Shown here one piece after another: positions 1-6,394 of a DNA stretch of 6,965 nucleotides (its first letter is position 1; each line of letters opens with the position of its first letter). Source of the stretch: Methanoculleus sp. (GTDB taxonomy: Archaea > Halobacteriota > Methanomicrobia > Methanomicrobiales > Methanoculleaceae); assembly GCA_028698765.1 (NCBI GenBank), contig JAQVVW010000070.1:1-6965 (forward strand), given 5' to 3'. Made by a program: the position numbers and the translations under genes. The notes under the pieces were generated by a model. That model was given only the letters and a program-made list of their open reading frames with translations, did no database searches and was not told the DNA's origin.

Positions 1-637
1 CGCCGGGGATAACGGATCCGGGAAGACGACGCTCGTCAAACACTTCAACGGGCTGCTCCGTCCGACCGAAGGCAGCGTCACCGTCGACGGGCTTGACGCC
101 GGAAGCGTCCCGATAGCACAACTCGCGCGTCACGTGGGCCTCGTCTTCCAGAACCCGGACACCATGCTCTTTGCCGAGACGGTGGAGGAGGAGGTGGCAT
201 TCGGTCTCAAAAACATCGACCCCGGTGCTTCGGGGGAGCCGATCGACGCAGCCCTCCGCGAGGTGGGCCTTCTCCACCGGAAGACGGCCTACCCGCGGTC
301 GCTCTCGCGGGGCGAGCGGCAGCGCCTGGCCATCGCCTGCGTCATCGCCATGAAACCGAAGATCATCGTGCTCGATGAGCCCACGACCGGGCTCGACGCT
401 CGCGAGTCGGGAAGGATCATGGAGATCCTCGGCCGCCTGCGCCAGGACGGCCACACGATCGTCATGGTGACGCACGATATGCATCTTCTCCAGGAGTATG
501 CGGATCGCGTCGTCAGGATGGAGCAGGGAAGAGTCGTCCGCGACAGCGGAACATTTGAGGAGGAACCATGTCCGAGATTATGCAGTATGTCATCCGGGAG
601 AGCGCCTTTCACCGCCTCCACCCGCTCACCAAACTGA
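1..637 (+). CDS. ECF transporter ATP-binding subunit (EcfA/CbiO type), 5' partial
   Basis: ATPase of an energy-coupling-factor importer; it hydrolyses ATP on the cytoplasmic side and drives the T protein encoded next. The gene runs in from outside the window, read from base 2 in frame; about 211 residues remain and roughly the first 30-40 are missing. Visible: Walker A GDNGSGKTT at the extreme left, Q-loop FQNPDTMLFAETVEEEVAFG from about base 146, ABC signature LSRGERQRLAIA near base 300, Walker B IIVLDEPTTGLD near base 360, and the switch histidine in VMVTHDMH near base 470. The Q-loop NPD..LFA.TVEE.VAFG is characteristic of EcfA/CbiO. The signature has Arg where most ABC proteins have Gly (LSGGQ). 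The last ~23 codons overlap the next gene by 70 bp and look like an unselected tail after GTFEEEP. No S component lies inside the window, so the substrate (biotin, cobalt, nickel, another vitamin) cannot be named. Confidence 0.93.
   Translation, partial: AGDNGSGKTTLVKHFNGLLRPTEGSVTVDGLDAGSVPIAQLARHVGLVFQNPDTMLFAETVEEEVAFGLKNIDPGASGEPIDAALREVGLLHRKTAYPRSLSRGERQRLAIACVIAMKPKIIVLDEPTTGLDARESGRIMEILGRLRQDGHTIVMVTHDMHLLQEYADRVVRMEQGRVVRDSGTFEEEPCPRLCSMSSGRAPFTASTRSPN
557..563 (+). promoter_or_regulatory. Shine-Dalgarno site of the EcfT gene, inside the ATPase gene
   Basis: GAGGAGG sits 4 bases upstream of the ATG at 568. It supports this start and translation of the T-protein gene from the same mRNA as the ATPase, whose reading frame continues through it. 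Confidence 0.75.
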
Positions 638-1353
638 TCTTCGTGGTCGTCGTCGTGGCTCTTGCGGTGCTGACGAGCGATGTCGTCATGCTCGCAGCCC
701 TTGCCGGAGCGGTCATGGCGGTGGCGATAGTGAGCGGGCTCGGCCGCGATCTCCTCCGGCAGGTGCCCCTCCTTCTCTCGCTCGCGGTGAGCCTGCTTGC
801 CCTCACCATCCTCACCATCAGAAACGGGGAGATCGTCGGCTACCTGGTTCCGCAGTCGGTCCCGGTCATCGGGGGGGCGTTCCCCGTAACGGCGGGTGCG
901 ATCGACCTTGCGCTCGCGATGTCGCTTCGCTTCGCCGCGATGCTCTTTGCGTTCCAGCTCCTGATCATATCGACCCAGCCGCGCGACCTCGTCCATGTCA
1001 TGGACCGCCTCAGGGTGCCGGTCGACTACACCCTCATGCTCCTGATCGCGCTCCGGTTCATTCCGAGCCTGCAGCTCGAGGGGAAGCGGATCCACGAGGC
1101 GCAGCTTGCCCGCGCCTATAATCCCGGGAACGGTCTTGCCGGGAAGATACGGGGGCTCTTTCCCATCCTCATCCCCCTGGTCTCGAACTCGCTCGGGAAA
1201 GCCACGGTCCTCGGGCTGACCATCGATCTCCGCGGGTACCGTTCCGGCAGGAGGACGCCGATGCGCGCGCTCTCAGTGGGCCGGGCCGACGTCGCCGGGA
1301 TCTGCTGCATGGGGGTCGTGGTCGCAGGGTATTTGGCCGTGCTGCTCGTATAA
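568..1353 (+). CDS. ECF transporter transmembrane T protein (EcfT/CbiQ family)
   Basis: 261-residue integral membrane protein that couples the ATPases to the substrate-capturing S component of an ECF importer. The N-terminus carries the family hallmark FHRLHPLTKL (residues 14-23), followed by hydrophobic segments around 24-56, 66-83, 108-136, 152-166, 195-210 and 243-261. The two cytoplasmic coupling motifs that dock onto the ATPases are visible as ARAYNPG (181-187) and LRGYRSG (221-227), the latter a variant of the usual A-R-G form. Length is normal for the family. The start is supported by GAGGAGG 4 bases upstream, and the gene overlaps the end of the ATPase gene, which implies tight co-translation. 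The family is clear; whether it belongs to a cobalt/nickel (CbiQ) or vitamin (BioN/EcfT) system is not decidable here. Confidence 0.93.
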   Translation: MSEIMQYVIRESAFHRLHPLTKLIFVVVVVALAVLTSDVVMLAALAGAVMAVAIVSGLGRDLLRQVPLLLSLAVSLLALTILTIRNGEIVGYLVPQSVPVIGGAFPVTAGAIDLALAMSLRFAAMLFAFQLLIISTQPRDLVHVMDRLRVPVDYTLMLLIALRFIPSLQLEGKRIHEAQLARAYNPGNGLAGKIRGLFPILIPLVSNSLGKATVLGLTIDLRGYRSGRRTPMRALSVGRADVAGICCMGVVVAGYLAVLLV

Positions 1354-1359
1354 ACGGGT

Positions 1360-1758
1360 ATGCATAGCGGCGCGCCCCCGAAGGCGTTCGAGTTCTACAT
1401 CGGCGGGAGCGCCGGGCCGTCCCTCTACGTCAGGCTCGCGTCCGGCCGGCTCCTCTACGAGTGGGCGAGTGGGGGCGGCTACTCCGGTGTGGTGATGGAG
1501 GCGTCGCCCACAGGGGAGGAATGGGCGCGGTTCCGGGAGATCGTCGACCGGCTCGGCATCCGGGAGTGGGAGCCGGAGTACGTCTCCGCCCACTCCTGCT
1601 GCGACGTCACCTACTGGCACCTGCGACTGGAGATGGACGGGGAGAGCACCGTCGTCCGGGGCGCAAACGCCTACCCGGGTTCGGATGGCCCGGAGGTCTC
1701 GAAGCAGTTTCGCGAGTTCCGCGCAACGGTGGAGCACCTGATCGGGCGCGCGCCGTGA
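1360..1758 (+). CDS. small conserved-looking protein of unknown function
   Basis: 132 residues, no signal peptide or membrane segment, so probably cytoplasmic. I do not recognise a named family. It begins with a beta-rich stretch (FEFYIGGSAGPSLYVRL, residues 10-26), then SGRLLYEW, an amphipathic W-containing helix around 54-66, a short region with paired cysteines at 80-81 followed by VTYWHLRLEM, a GANAYPG motif at 101-107, and a C-terminal helix that includes FREFRATVEHLI. The pattern 'xFY.GG..GPS ... W..L ... G.NAYP ... F..F...V..LI' resembles small uncharacterised proteins scattered through bacteria and archaea, from memory only. It starts 6 bp after the ecfT stop and probably rides on that transcript; there is no strong Shine-Dalgarno. 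The stop is only 11 bp from the convergent btuF stop. Codon pattern and third-position GC match the neighbours, which supports real coding. Confidence 0.8.
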   Translation: MHSGAPPKAFEFYIGGSAGPSLYVRLASGRLLYEWASGGGYSGVVMEASPTGEEWARFREIVDRLGIREWEPEYVSAHSCCDVTYWHLRLEMDGESTVVRGANAYPGSDGPEVSKQFREFRATVEHLIGRAP

Positions 1759-1769
1759 TGGTGCCCCGC

Positions 1770-2807
1770 TTACCTCTTCTTCAGGAGGAGGACGGCTGCG
1801 GATAATGCGCAGATGAGCGTGATCCCGCCGAACCCCGGCGACTGGACTGTCCCGGCTGCCTCCGGGGTACCCGTCCCGGAGGCACCCGGATGGAGGTAGT
1901 CCGCCACTTCTTCCAGCGCATCCACGATCCGCGGGCTCCCGCGGCTGACGACATCCGCGTCGATGACGTAGACGTGGCCGTTCCTGACCGCGTCGAGCCT
2001 CTGCAGGCGGGGCTCGTTGATGATGTAGTTGTAGATGGCGTCGTAGCCGTCCCGGTTCATCCCGCTGCCCGAACTGACCAGAATGTAGTCGGGATTCGTG
2101 ATGATGAACTCCTCGAGGCTGACGATACTCCAGTCGTCGACCGAGCCGAACGCGTTGGTTCCGCCGGCCAGCGTGATCACCTCGTCCTGGAACGTCCCCC
2201 GGCCGCTGACCCAGAGCGGGTCGTGCCAGATGACGTGGGCGATGGACGGATCTTCGGCCGTGTTTTCGGCCGCCTTTTCGGCAACGGCTCCAATACGCAC
2301 CCCGAGTCCTTCGATGAGCGTTGAAGCCTGCTCTTCCTGCCCGGTTGCCCTTCCGGCAAGTTCGATATCGTGCAGGACACCGGTGATCGTCTGCGGGTCG
2401 AGTATGACGACGGTCATCCCGAGCGATCGGAGGCGGTCGATGACTTCGTCGGTGTTGGCGGGCGCGGCGAAGATCAGGTCGGGCTCCATGGCGATCACCT
2501 TCTCGATATTGACGGTGCTAAACCCGCCTACCTTCGGTTTATCCGCTGTTGCCGGCGGGTAGTCGCAGCGTTCGGTGACGGCGACGATGCGATCCTCAAG
2601 CCCGAGGGCATACAGGATCTCGGTGTTGGAAGGCGCGAGCGAGACGATCCTCTGCGGTTCTTCCCGGATGAGGACGGTCTTCCCGGAGTCGTCGGTCACC
2701 GTCACGGATCGTTCGCCGCCGTCCGCCGTTGCCGCACCGGCCGTCCCGGCGAGCAGGAGCAGTACGACGAGCGATGCAGCAGTGAGTATCAGGCGCGTGG
2801 TTCGCAT
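1770..2807 (-). CDS. btuF: ABC transporter substrate-binding protein, cobalamin/iron-siderophore (BtuF-like), surface-anchored
   Basis: 345-residue extracytoplasmic binding protein of a class III helical-backbone (BtuF/FepB-type) importer. Residues 1-25 form a signal peptide (MRTTRL, hydrophobic run, AGTAGA) with no lipobox cysteine. The binding domain spans about 35-305: VTVTDDSGKTV and RIVSLAPSNTEILYALGL at the N-lobe, VGGFSTVNIEKVIAMEPDLI, then IWHDPLWVSG and FIITNPDYILVSS in the C-lobe, ending with RNGHVYVIDAD. A Gly/Thr/Ser/Pro linker (308-322) leads to SPGFGG, a hydrophobic stretch (329-342) and terminal KKR: the layout of a PGF-CTERM sorting signal processed by archaeosortase. I chose the ATG at 2807 because it opens the signal peptide; the frame stays open upstream to 3191 only as a shadow of btuD. 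No Shine-Dalgarno is seen, but a TATA-like box at 2831-2846 fits a leaderless transcript. The substrate is inferred from family and neighbours; a siderophore or heme is possible. Confidence 0.88.
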   Translation of the reverse strand: MRTTRLILTAASLVVLLLLAGTAGAATADGGERSVTVTDDSGKTVLIREEPQRIVSLAPSNTEILYALGLEDRIVAVTERCDYPPATADKPKVGGFSTVNIEKVIAMEPDLIFAAPANTDEVIDRLRSLGMTVVILDPQTITGVLHDIELAGRATGQEEQASTLIEGLGVRIGAVAEKAAENTAEDPSIAHVIWHDPLWVSGRGTFQDEVITLAGGTNAFGSVDDWSIVSLEEFIITNPDYILVSSGSGMNRDGYDAIYNYIINEPRLQRLDAVRNGHVYVIDADVVSRGSPRIVDALEEVADYLHPGASGTGTPEAAGTVQSPGFGGITLICALSAAVLLLKKR

Positions 2808-2830
2808 TAGTATAGGTACACTTGCGTTGA

Positions 2831-2846
2831 GGTAATAATAATTTAG
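2831..2846 (-). promoter_or_regulatory. putative archaeal TATA promoter of the btuF-like gene
   Basis: On the minus strand the spacer reads CTAAATTATTATTACC in otherwise GC-rich DNA. Its centre lies about 32 bases before the btuF ATG, so a start of transcription 25-27 bases downstream would leave a leader of only about 5 bases, consistent with the missing ribosome-binding site. It implies btuF can be expressed separately from btuC-btuD. Position and composition are seen; activity is inferred. Confidence 0.5.
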
Positions 2847-2929
2847 CAATCGATATCGCGGCGCGGCATCGAGGCGCTCACCCGCCGCATACCCGGGGTC
2901 TGACGGCCGCCGGATGCGGTCCTGGAGGC

Positions 2930-4186
2930 TCAATCGCGGTCGGGGCCGTCCCGCGAGAGGCGGGCAAGAAGTCCCTCCGCCCCCTCGACCCGGAGCGCCC
3001 CGCGCGCCTCCAGTTCGGTCAGCACCGCCCCGGCCTCGCCCCCGGTATAGTCTTCCATCCGGGCGGTGCGGTCTCGTGCATAGAAGATTACCGGTTTTGC
3101 CGGATAGTCGAGCAGCACCCGGAGATTGTCGAGGTTTCCCCTGCCTATCGGCATTGCCGTGACGATGACGGTCTCTGCGCTCTCCAGGCACTCCCTGAGA
3201 CGCGAGAGCGAGCCGGGGGTGATACCGTGAAACGGGGGCTCCGCGACGCAGGGAAGGCCGAGGTGCATCGCCGTCCCGTAGTCGGTGTCAAGGATGTTCA
3301 GAACGCCGCAGGTTACCGTGAAGAGCGCGGCGTGGAGGAGGTGGAGGATATCGGAGCCCGTTCCCCCGCCGCAGACGACGTGCACCCGCCGGTTCGCCCC
3401 CGCACCCGACCGGTGCATATAGACCGGCAGAACGTACGGCCTTCCCGTCAGCGGGTGCGGTCTGACGAGCATCTCCATCCCGAAGACCTCGCGGATCTTC
3501 TCACGGGTCAGGACTTCCCCGGGCGTTCCCAGGGTGTAGACCTTCCGGTCTTTGAGGAGCAGGAGCCGGTCGCAGTAGTATGCGGCCAGGTTCAGGTCGT
3601 GGAAGACGCTTACGACCGTGATCTCCCCCGCAAGCTCCCTGATGATGTTGAGGATCTCGACCTGGTGGCTGACGTCGAGGTTCGAGGTTGCTTCGTCGAG
3701 GAGCAGGATCTTCGGTTCCTGCGCGAGCGCCCGGGCGATGAGGACGCGCTGGCGTTCCCCGCCGCTGATCTCGTGCACTGACATCCCGGCGAGATCTGCG
3801 ATGTTTGCTAGAAGCATGGCATGGTCGCAGATCTCCACGTCCCGGGCCGTCTCGGAGGCAAACCTTCCGATGTAGGGGTGCCTGCCCATCATGACGACGT
3901 CGCGCACCGTGTAATCGAAGCCGATCGAGATATCCTGCGGGACGACCGCAACCCGGCGCGCGAGTTCCCGGTGTCCGAGCGAGTCCAGGTCCCGGTCGTC
4001 AAGCCGGATCTCTCCGGTATCCCGGGCGACGACCCTGCTCATCGCCTTCAAGAGCGTCGTCTTCCCGGACCCGTTCGGCCCGACGATACCGAGGATCTCG
4101 CCCGCTTCTGTGTGGAACGTGATCGCTTCGAGGATCTTCTTTGCGCCGTAGGAGACGTCGATATCGATGATCTCAATCGGTTTCAT
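2930..4186 (-). CDS. btuD: cobalamin/siderophore-type ABC importer ATPase (BtuD-like) with C-terminal Rossmann-like extension
   Basis: 418-residue cytoplasmic ATPase, far longer than the ~250-270 of ordinary BtuD/FepC proteins. Residues 1-225 are a complete ABC domain: Walker A GPNGSGKTT (36-44), Q84 in the Q-loop VVPQD, signature SGGERQR (141-147), Walker B ILLLDEATSNLD (160-171) and switch His186 in FHDLNL. The stretch PYIGRF and the ending LTGRPYVLPVY (to about 257) are typical of FecE/BtuD proteins. Residues 266-418 form an extra domain with a glycine-rich loop after a beta strand (HVVCGGGTGSD, 269-279), LNILDTDYGTA (296-306), and VIVTAMPIGRGNLDNL (330-345), suggesting an alpha/beta nucleotide-binding fold. 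Similar extensions occur on archaeal BtuD-type ATPases as far as I recall; their job is unclear to me. The ATG at 4186 overlaps the btuC stop as ATGA, so the two are translationally coupled. The frame upstream of this ATG is btuC shadow. Confidence 0.92.
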   Translation of the reverse strand: MKPIEIIDIDVSYGAKKILEAITFHTEAGEILGIVGPNGSGKTTLLKAMSRVVARDTGEIRLDDRDLDSLGHRELARRVAVVPQDISIGFDYTVRDVVMMGRHPYIGRFASETARDVEICDHAMLLANIADLAGMSVHEISGGERQRVLIARALAQEPKILLLDEATSNLDVSHQVEILNIIRELAGEITVVSVFHDLNLAAYYCDRLLLLKDRKVYTLGTPGEVLTREKIREVFGMEMLVRPHPLTGRPYVLPVYMHRSGAGANRRVHVVCGGGTGSDILHLLHAALFTVTCGVLNILDTDYGTAMHLGLPCVAEPPFHGITPGSLSRLRECLESAETVIVTAMPIGRGNLDNLRVLLDYPAKPVIFYARDRTARMEDYTGGEAGAVLTELEARGALRVEGAEGLLARLSRDGPDRD

Positions 4187-5142
4187 GCTTTCATCCGGCT
4201 CCGGAGGAGGTATATGAAGAACGGTGCGCCGAAACAGGCGGTCAGGATGCCGACCGGCATGTCGCTCGTGAAGGTTCGCGTGAGCGCATCCGCCCATACG
4301 AGGAGGATGGCGCCTGCAAGCGCGGCCGCGGGGAAGAGGAAACGGTGGTCGGGCCCGACGATCAGCCGCATCACGTGCGGGGTGATCAGGCCGATGAACC
4401 CGATTGAACCGGCCACCGCAACGGCTATCCCCGTCACGAAGGCGCTCAGTGCGAGGAGGATCAGTTTCGTCTTCTCGACGTTCACCCCGAGATGGGTCGC
4501 GTCCTCTTCGTTCAGGGCGAGGATATTGAGGTCGCGTGCGAAGAGGTAGATGCCTGCAGCCCCGATCAGGATGGGGAGGGCGACGACGACGTCGTTCCAC
4601 GATATGTTCCAGAACCCTCCCATCAGCCAGAACATGATCTGGTGCAGGCTCCGCCCTGCGGTGTACATCAGGAAGGAGAGGAGGGCCGAGAGAAGCGTCG
4701 CGAGGGCGACACCGGAGAGGAGGAGCGTCTCGACCGGGATCTTGCTCCCCCTGCGGGCGATGAAGTATACAGCGAACGTGGCGATCATCGCCCCGGCAAA
4801 TGCAAGCACGGGGCGTCCCGTGCCGGCAAAGAGGACGATCGCGAGCGTGGCCCCGAGTGCTCCGCCTGAGGACGTGCCGATGATGTAGGGGTCGGCCATG
4901 GGATTCCGGAACAGCCCCTGCATGGCCGTGCCTGCGACAGCCAGCCCGCACCCGACCAGCGCCGCGGCGATCACCCTCGGCACCCGGATCTCCCAGAAGA
5001 TCATCCAGGCGTTCTCCGAGGTGAAGAGCGATCCAGGAGAGATCCCGCTCGGTCCGAGAGCGACCGCAGCGGCCATGCTGATGAGAAGCGCGCAGATGAG
5101 CGTCAGGATGATGATCGGTGCCGTTCTCCGCATATGTGTCAT
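4183..5142 (-). CDS. btuC: ABC importer permease, FecCD/BtuC family
   Basis: 319-residue polytopic membrane protein, the translocation pore for the substrate delivered by the BtuF-like protein. An N-terminal membrane helix (about 8-30) is followed by the strong FecCD signature RVPRVIAAALVG...AGTAMQGLFRNPMADPYIIG (53-89) and the second conserved block GSIGFIGLITPHVMR (245-259), with helices in between and after (about 92-129, 137-160, 186-202, 225-250, 270-286, 297-313). The cytoplasmic coupling region that contacts the ATPase lies around DATHLGVNVEKTK (214-226). Length is slightly under the usual 320-350 but nothing is missing. ATG at 5142 gives the natural N-terminus; an in-frame ATG at 5133 is possible. 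There is no Shine-Dalgarno, and an AT-rich box about 25 bases upstream suggests a leaderless mRNA. It heads the btuC-btuD unit. Confidence 0.93.
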   Translation of the reverse strand: MTHMRRTAPIIILTLICALLISMAAAVALGPSGISPGSLFTSENAWMIFWEIRVPRVIAAALVGCGLAVAGTAMQGLFRNPMADPYIIGTSSGGALGATLAIVLFAGTGRPVLAFAGAMIATFAVYFIARRGSKIPVETLLLSGVALATLLSALLSFLMYTAGRSLHQIMFWLMGGFWNISWNDVVVALPILIGAAGIYLFARDLNILALNEEDATHLGVNVEKTKLILLALSAFVTGIAVAVAGSIGFIGLITPHVMRLIVGPDHRFLFPAAALAGAILLVWADALTRTFTSDMPVGILTACFGAPFFIYLLRSRMKA

Positions 5143-5160
5143 AAAATTAAGTTTACTTTG

Positions 5161-5173
5161 TTAAAATCTATTT
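5161..5173 (-). promoter_or_regulatory. putative TATA promoter of btuC-btuD in the divergent spacer
   Basis: The spacer 5143-5251 is markedly AT-rich on its btuC side. On the minus strand AAATAGATTTTAA ends 18 bases before the btuC ATG, with its centre about 25 bases away, the right distance for leaderless transcription from the ATG. The same stretch read on the plus strand (GTTAAAATCTAT) may serve the divergent gene at 5252 with a longer leader. I see no clear operator repeat and no cobalamin riboswitch; the space is too small for one. Confidence 0.45.
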
Positions 5174-5251
5174 GGATTATCTGCGCGGGTCTGCCTCACC
5201 GAACCGCATGGAGCAAACCTCATTGCCCTGGATGACCAAGAGATCTGGCAT

Positions 5252-6232
5252 ATGGGCAACCTGAACATTGCCGTGCTGGGACCCGCCGGTTACGCAAAAG
5301 ACCTCGGGAAGAAGGGCACGGAATCCGATATCACGTTCTATAACCTCAAGAAGGGCGAGGATACCGTCACCATCATCGAGCCGACGCGGTATCCGGAACG
5401 GCTGGCCCCGCTCTTCTACGCCGCATCGATGGCGGATGCGGCCCTCGTCGTGGTGAGCGCCATCACCCCGACGCTCGGGGAATGGGTGCTGATGCTCAAT
5501 GAGGTGGGGGTGGAGCGTGGTTATATCATCCTCCAGAACTACCTGACCCCTGGAGACGTCGCGCCGCTCCTCCGGGGAACGGTGCTCGAGCACTACGAGT
5601 TCGTGGAAGAAGACCCGATCGCGCTGCGCGACCGCCTGCTTGGTGAGGCGCATGCCCGCACCCCTGCCGAGCCTGCCGCGGGTGCCGTGGGAGCCATCCC
5701 CATCGATCACCACTTCAACGTCCGCGGCATCGGGACGGTCATCCTCGGCGGCGTGGTGCGGGGGGGTATCCGGAAGCACAGCGCCCTGAAGGTCTACCCC
5801 GGGGAGCAGGCGATCGCGGTGCGGTCGATCCAGAAGCACGACGACGACTTCGACTGGGCGGCGGAAGGCGACCGCGTGGGCCTCGCGCTCAAGAACATCG
5901 AGTCCGACGACCTCGACCGGGGCTTTGTCCTCTCAAACGACCCCGCGCTCCGGACGGAAACGAAGATTGAGGCACGGGCGACCCTGGTCAAATACTGGCC
6001 GGCGCCGCTCACGGCGGGGACGGTGCTCCACCTCGGCCACTGGATGCAGTTCATCCCGGCGCGGGTGGAGGCGGTGCGGGACGACGGGGACTGGCGGCAC
6101 CCGACGCTGACGCTTGCACTCGAGAAAGACCTCGTCTACCTCCCCGGCGACATTGCGGTGCTCCACTACCTCGAGGGCGGGAAACTCCGGATCGTCGGGC
6201 ATATCGAACTGCCATCAACTACCCTCCGCTAA
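5252..6232 (+). CDS. EF-Tu/SelB-like translation-factor homologue with degenerate GTPase domain
   Basis: 326-residue soluble protein related to archaeal elongation factors (EF-1A, SelB, aIF2-gamma). Residues 1-135 align in outline with a G-domain: NIAVLGPAGYAKDLGKKGT at the P-loop position, IIEPTRYPERLAPLFYAASM where DxPGH...F..NM is expected, then ADAALVVVSA and, for NKxD, LQNYLT (94-99). None of the three GTP motifs is canonical, so GTP binding is probably lost or changed. Residues 145-235 are a clear domain 2: HHFNVRGIGTVILGGVVRGG, LKVYPGEQAIAVRSIQKH, EGDRVGLALKNIESDDLDRG. A domain-3-like barrel fills 240-326. Full-size SelB proteins are considerably longer. ATG 5252 is the first ATG in frame and opens directly onto the first beta strand; the upstream ribosome site is weak. 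Methanogens carry such proteins, often labelled EF-Tu/IF-2/RF-3 family; the function is unknown to me. Confidence 0.88.
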   Translation: MGNLNIAVLGPAGYAKDLGKKGTESDITFYNLKKGEDTVTIIEPTRYPERLAPLFYAASMADAALVVVSAITPTLGEWVLMLNEVGVERGYIILQNYLTPGDVAPLLRGTVLEHYEFVEEDPIALRDRLLGEAHARTPAEPAAGAVGAIPIDHHFNVRGIGTVILGGVVRGGIRKHSALKVYPGEQAIAVRSIQKHDDDFDWAAEGDRVGLALKNIESDDLDRGFVLSNDPALRTETKIEARATLVKYWPAPLTAGTVLHLGHWMQFIPARVEAVRDDGDWRHPTLTLALEKDLVYLPGDIAVLHYLEGGKLRIVGHIELPSTTLR

Positions 6233-6242
6233 CGCAGGGGGC

Positions 6243-6279
6243 TTGTTGCCGGGGCCCCTTACGGGGCACAGGGCAGCAA
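6243..6279 (+). terminator. compound hairpin downstream of the EF-Tu-like gene, possible terminator or 3'-UTR structure
   Basis: TTGTTGCC (6243-6250) pairs with GGCAGCAA (6272-6279) over 8 bp with one G-U, enclosing an inner stem GCCCC (6254-6258) / GGGGC (6263-6267) with a TTAC loop and a small internal loop between the stems. It begins 10 bases after the stop codon. Only a short T run follows (TTTA), so intrinsic termination is uncertain; mRNA 3'-end protection is an alternative. Confidence 0.5.
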
Positions 6280-6305
6280 TTTACTGTGTGCGAAGGTTGA
6301 CGGTT

Positions 6306-6318
6306 CGTAACTATTCAG
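6306..6318 (+). repeat. left terminal inverted repeat
   Basis: CGTAACTATTCAG; matches the reverse complement of 6520-6532 at 12 of 13 positions, the innermost 10 being perfect. Confidence 0.68.
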
Positions 6319-6333
6319 CCCAACCAAAAGATC

Positions 6334-6343
6334 TTTTTATTAT
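6334..6343 (+). promoter_or_regulatory. putative TATA box inside the mobile element
   Basis: TTTTTATTAT, preceded by a purine-rich CCAAAAGATC that could act as a BRE. Transcription would start near 6365, leaving about 30 bases of leader with GGAGTG (6378-6383) before the ATG at 6395. It reads rightward, antisense to the secreted-protein gene. Confidence 0.4.
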
Positions 6344-6394
6344 GATATCTAAATTGAAACTGAAACAGAAGACCTCCGGAGTGAAGAGTGAGCT

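Noticed and set aside
289..1095. Long minus-strand ORF (268 codons) opposite the ECF genes
   Set aside because: Highly charged, Arg/His/Asp-rich translation typical of the antisense of GC-rich genes; the plus strand has recognised ATPase and T-protein motifs.
1759..1769. Terminator between the convergent ECF and Btu gene sets
   Set aside because: Only 11 bases separate the stop codons, with no T run or hairpin; the 3' ends must overlap the opposing genes.
2808..3191. Upstream in-frame extension of the BtuF reading frame
   Set aside because: It precedes a complete signal peptide and is a shadow of btuD for most of its length.
4187..4951. Upstream in-frame extension of the BtuD reading frame
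   Set aside because: It overlaps btuC and translates into Arg/His/Pro-rich shadow sequence; the ABC domain begins at the ATG at 4186, which overlaps the btuC stop.
5143..5251. Cobalamin riboswitch upstream of btuC
   Set aside because: The spacer is 109 bp, AT-rich, with no B12-box-like or multi-stem structure, and the promoter position suggests almost no leader.
6233..6305. tRNA or other structured RNA gene
   Set aside because: No cloverleaf arms or T-loop consensus; only the nested hairpin can be paired.
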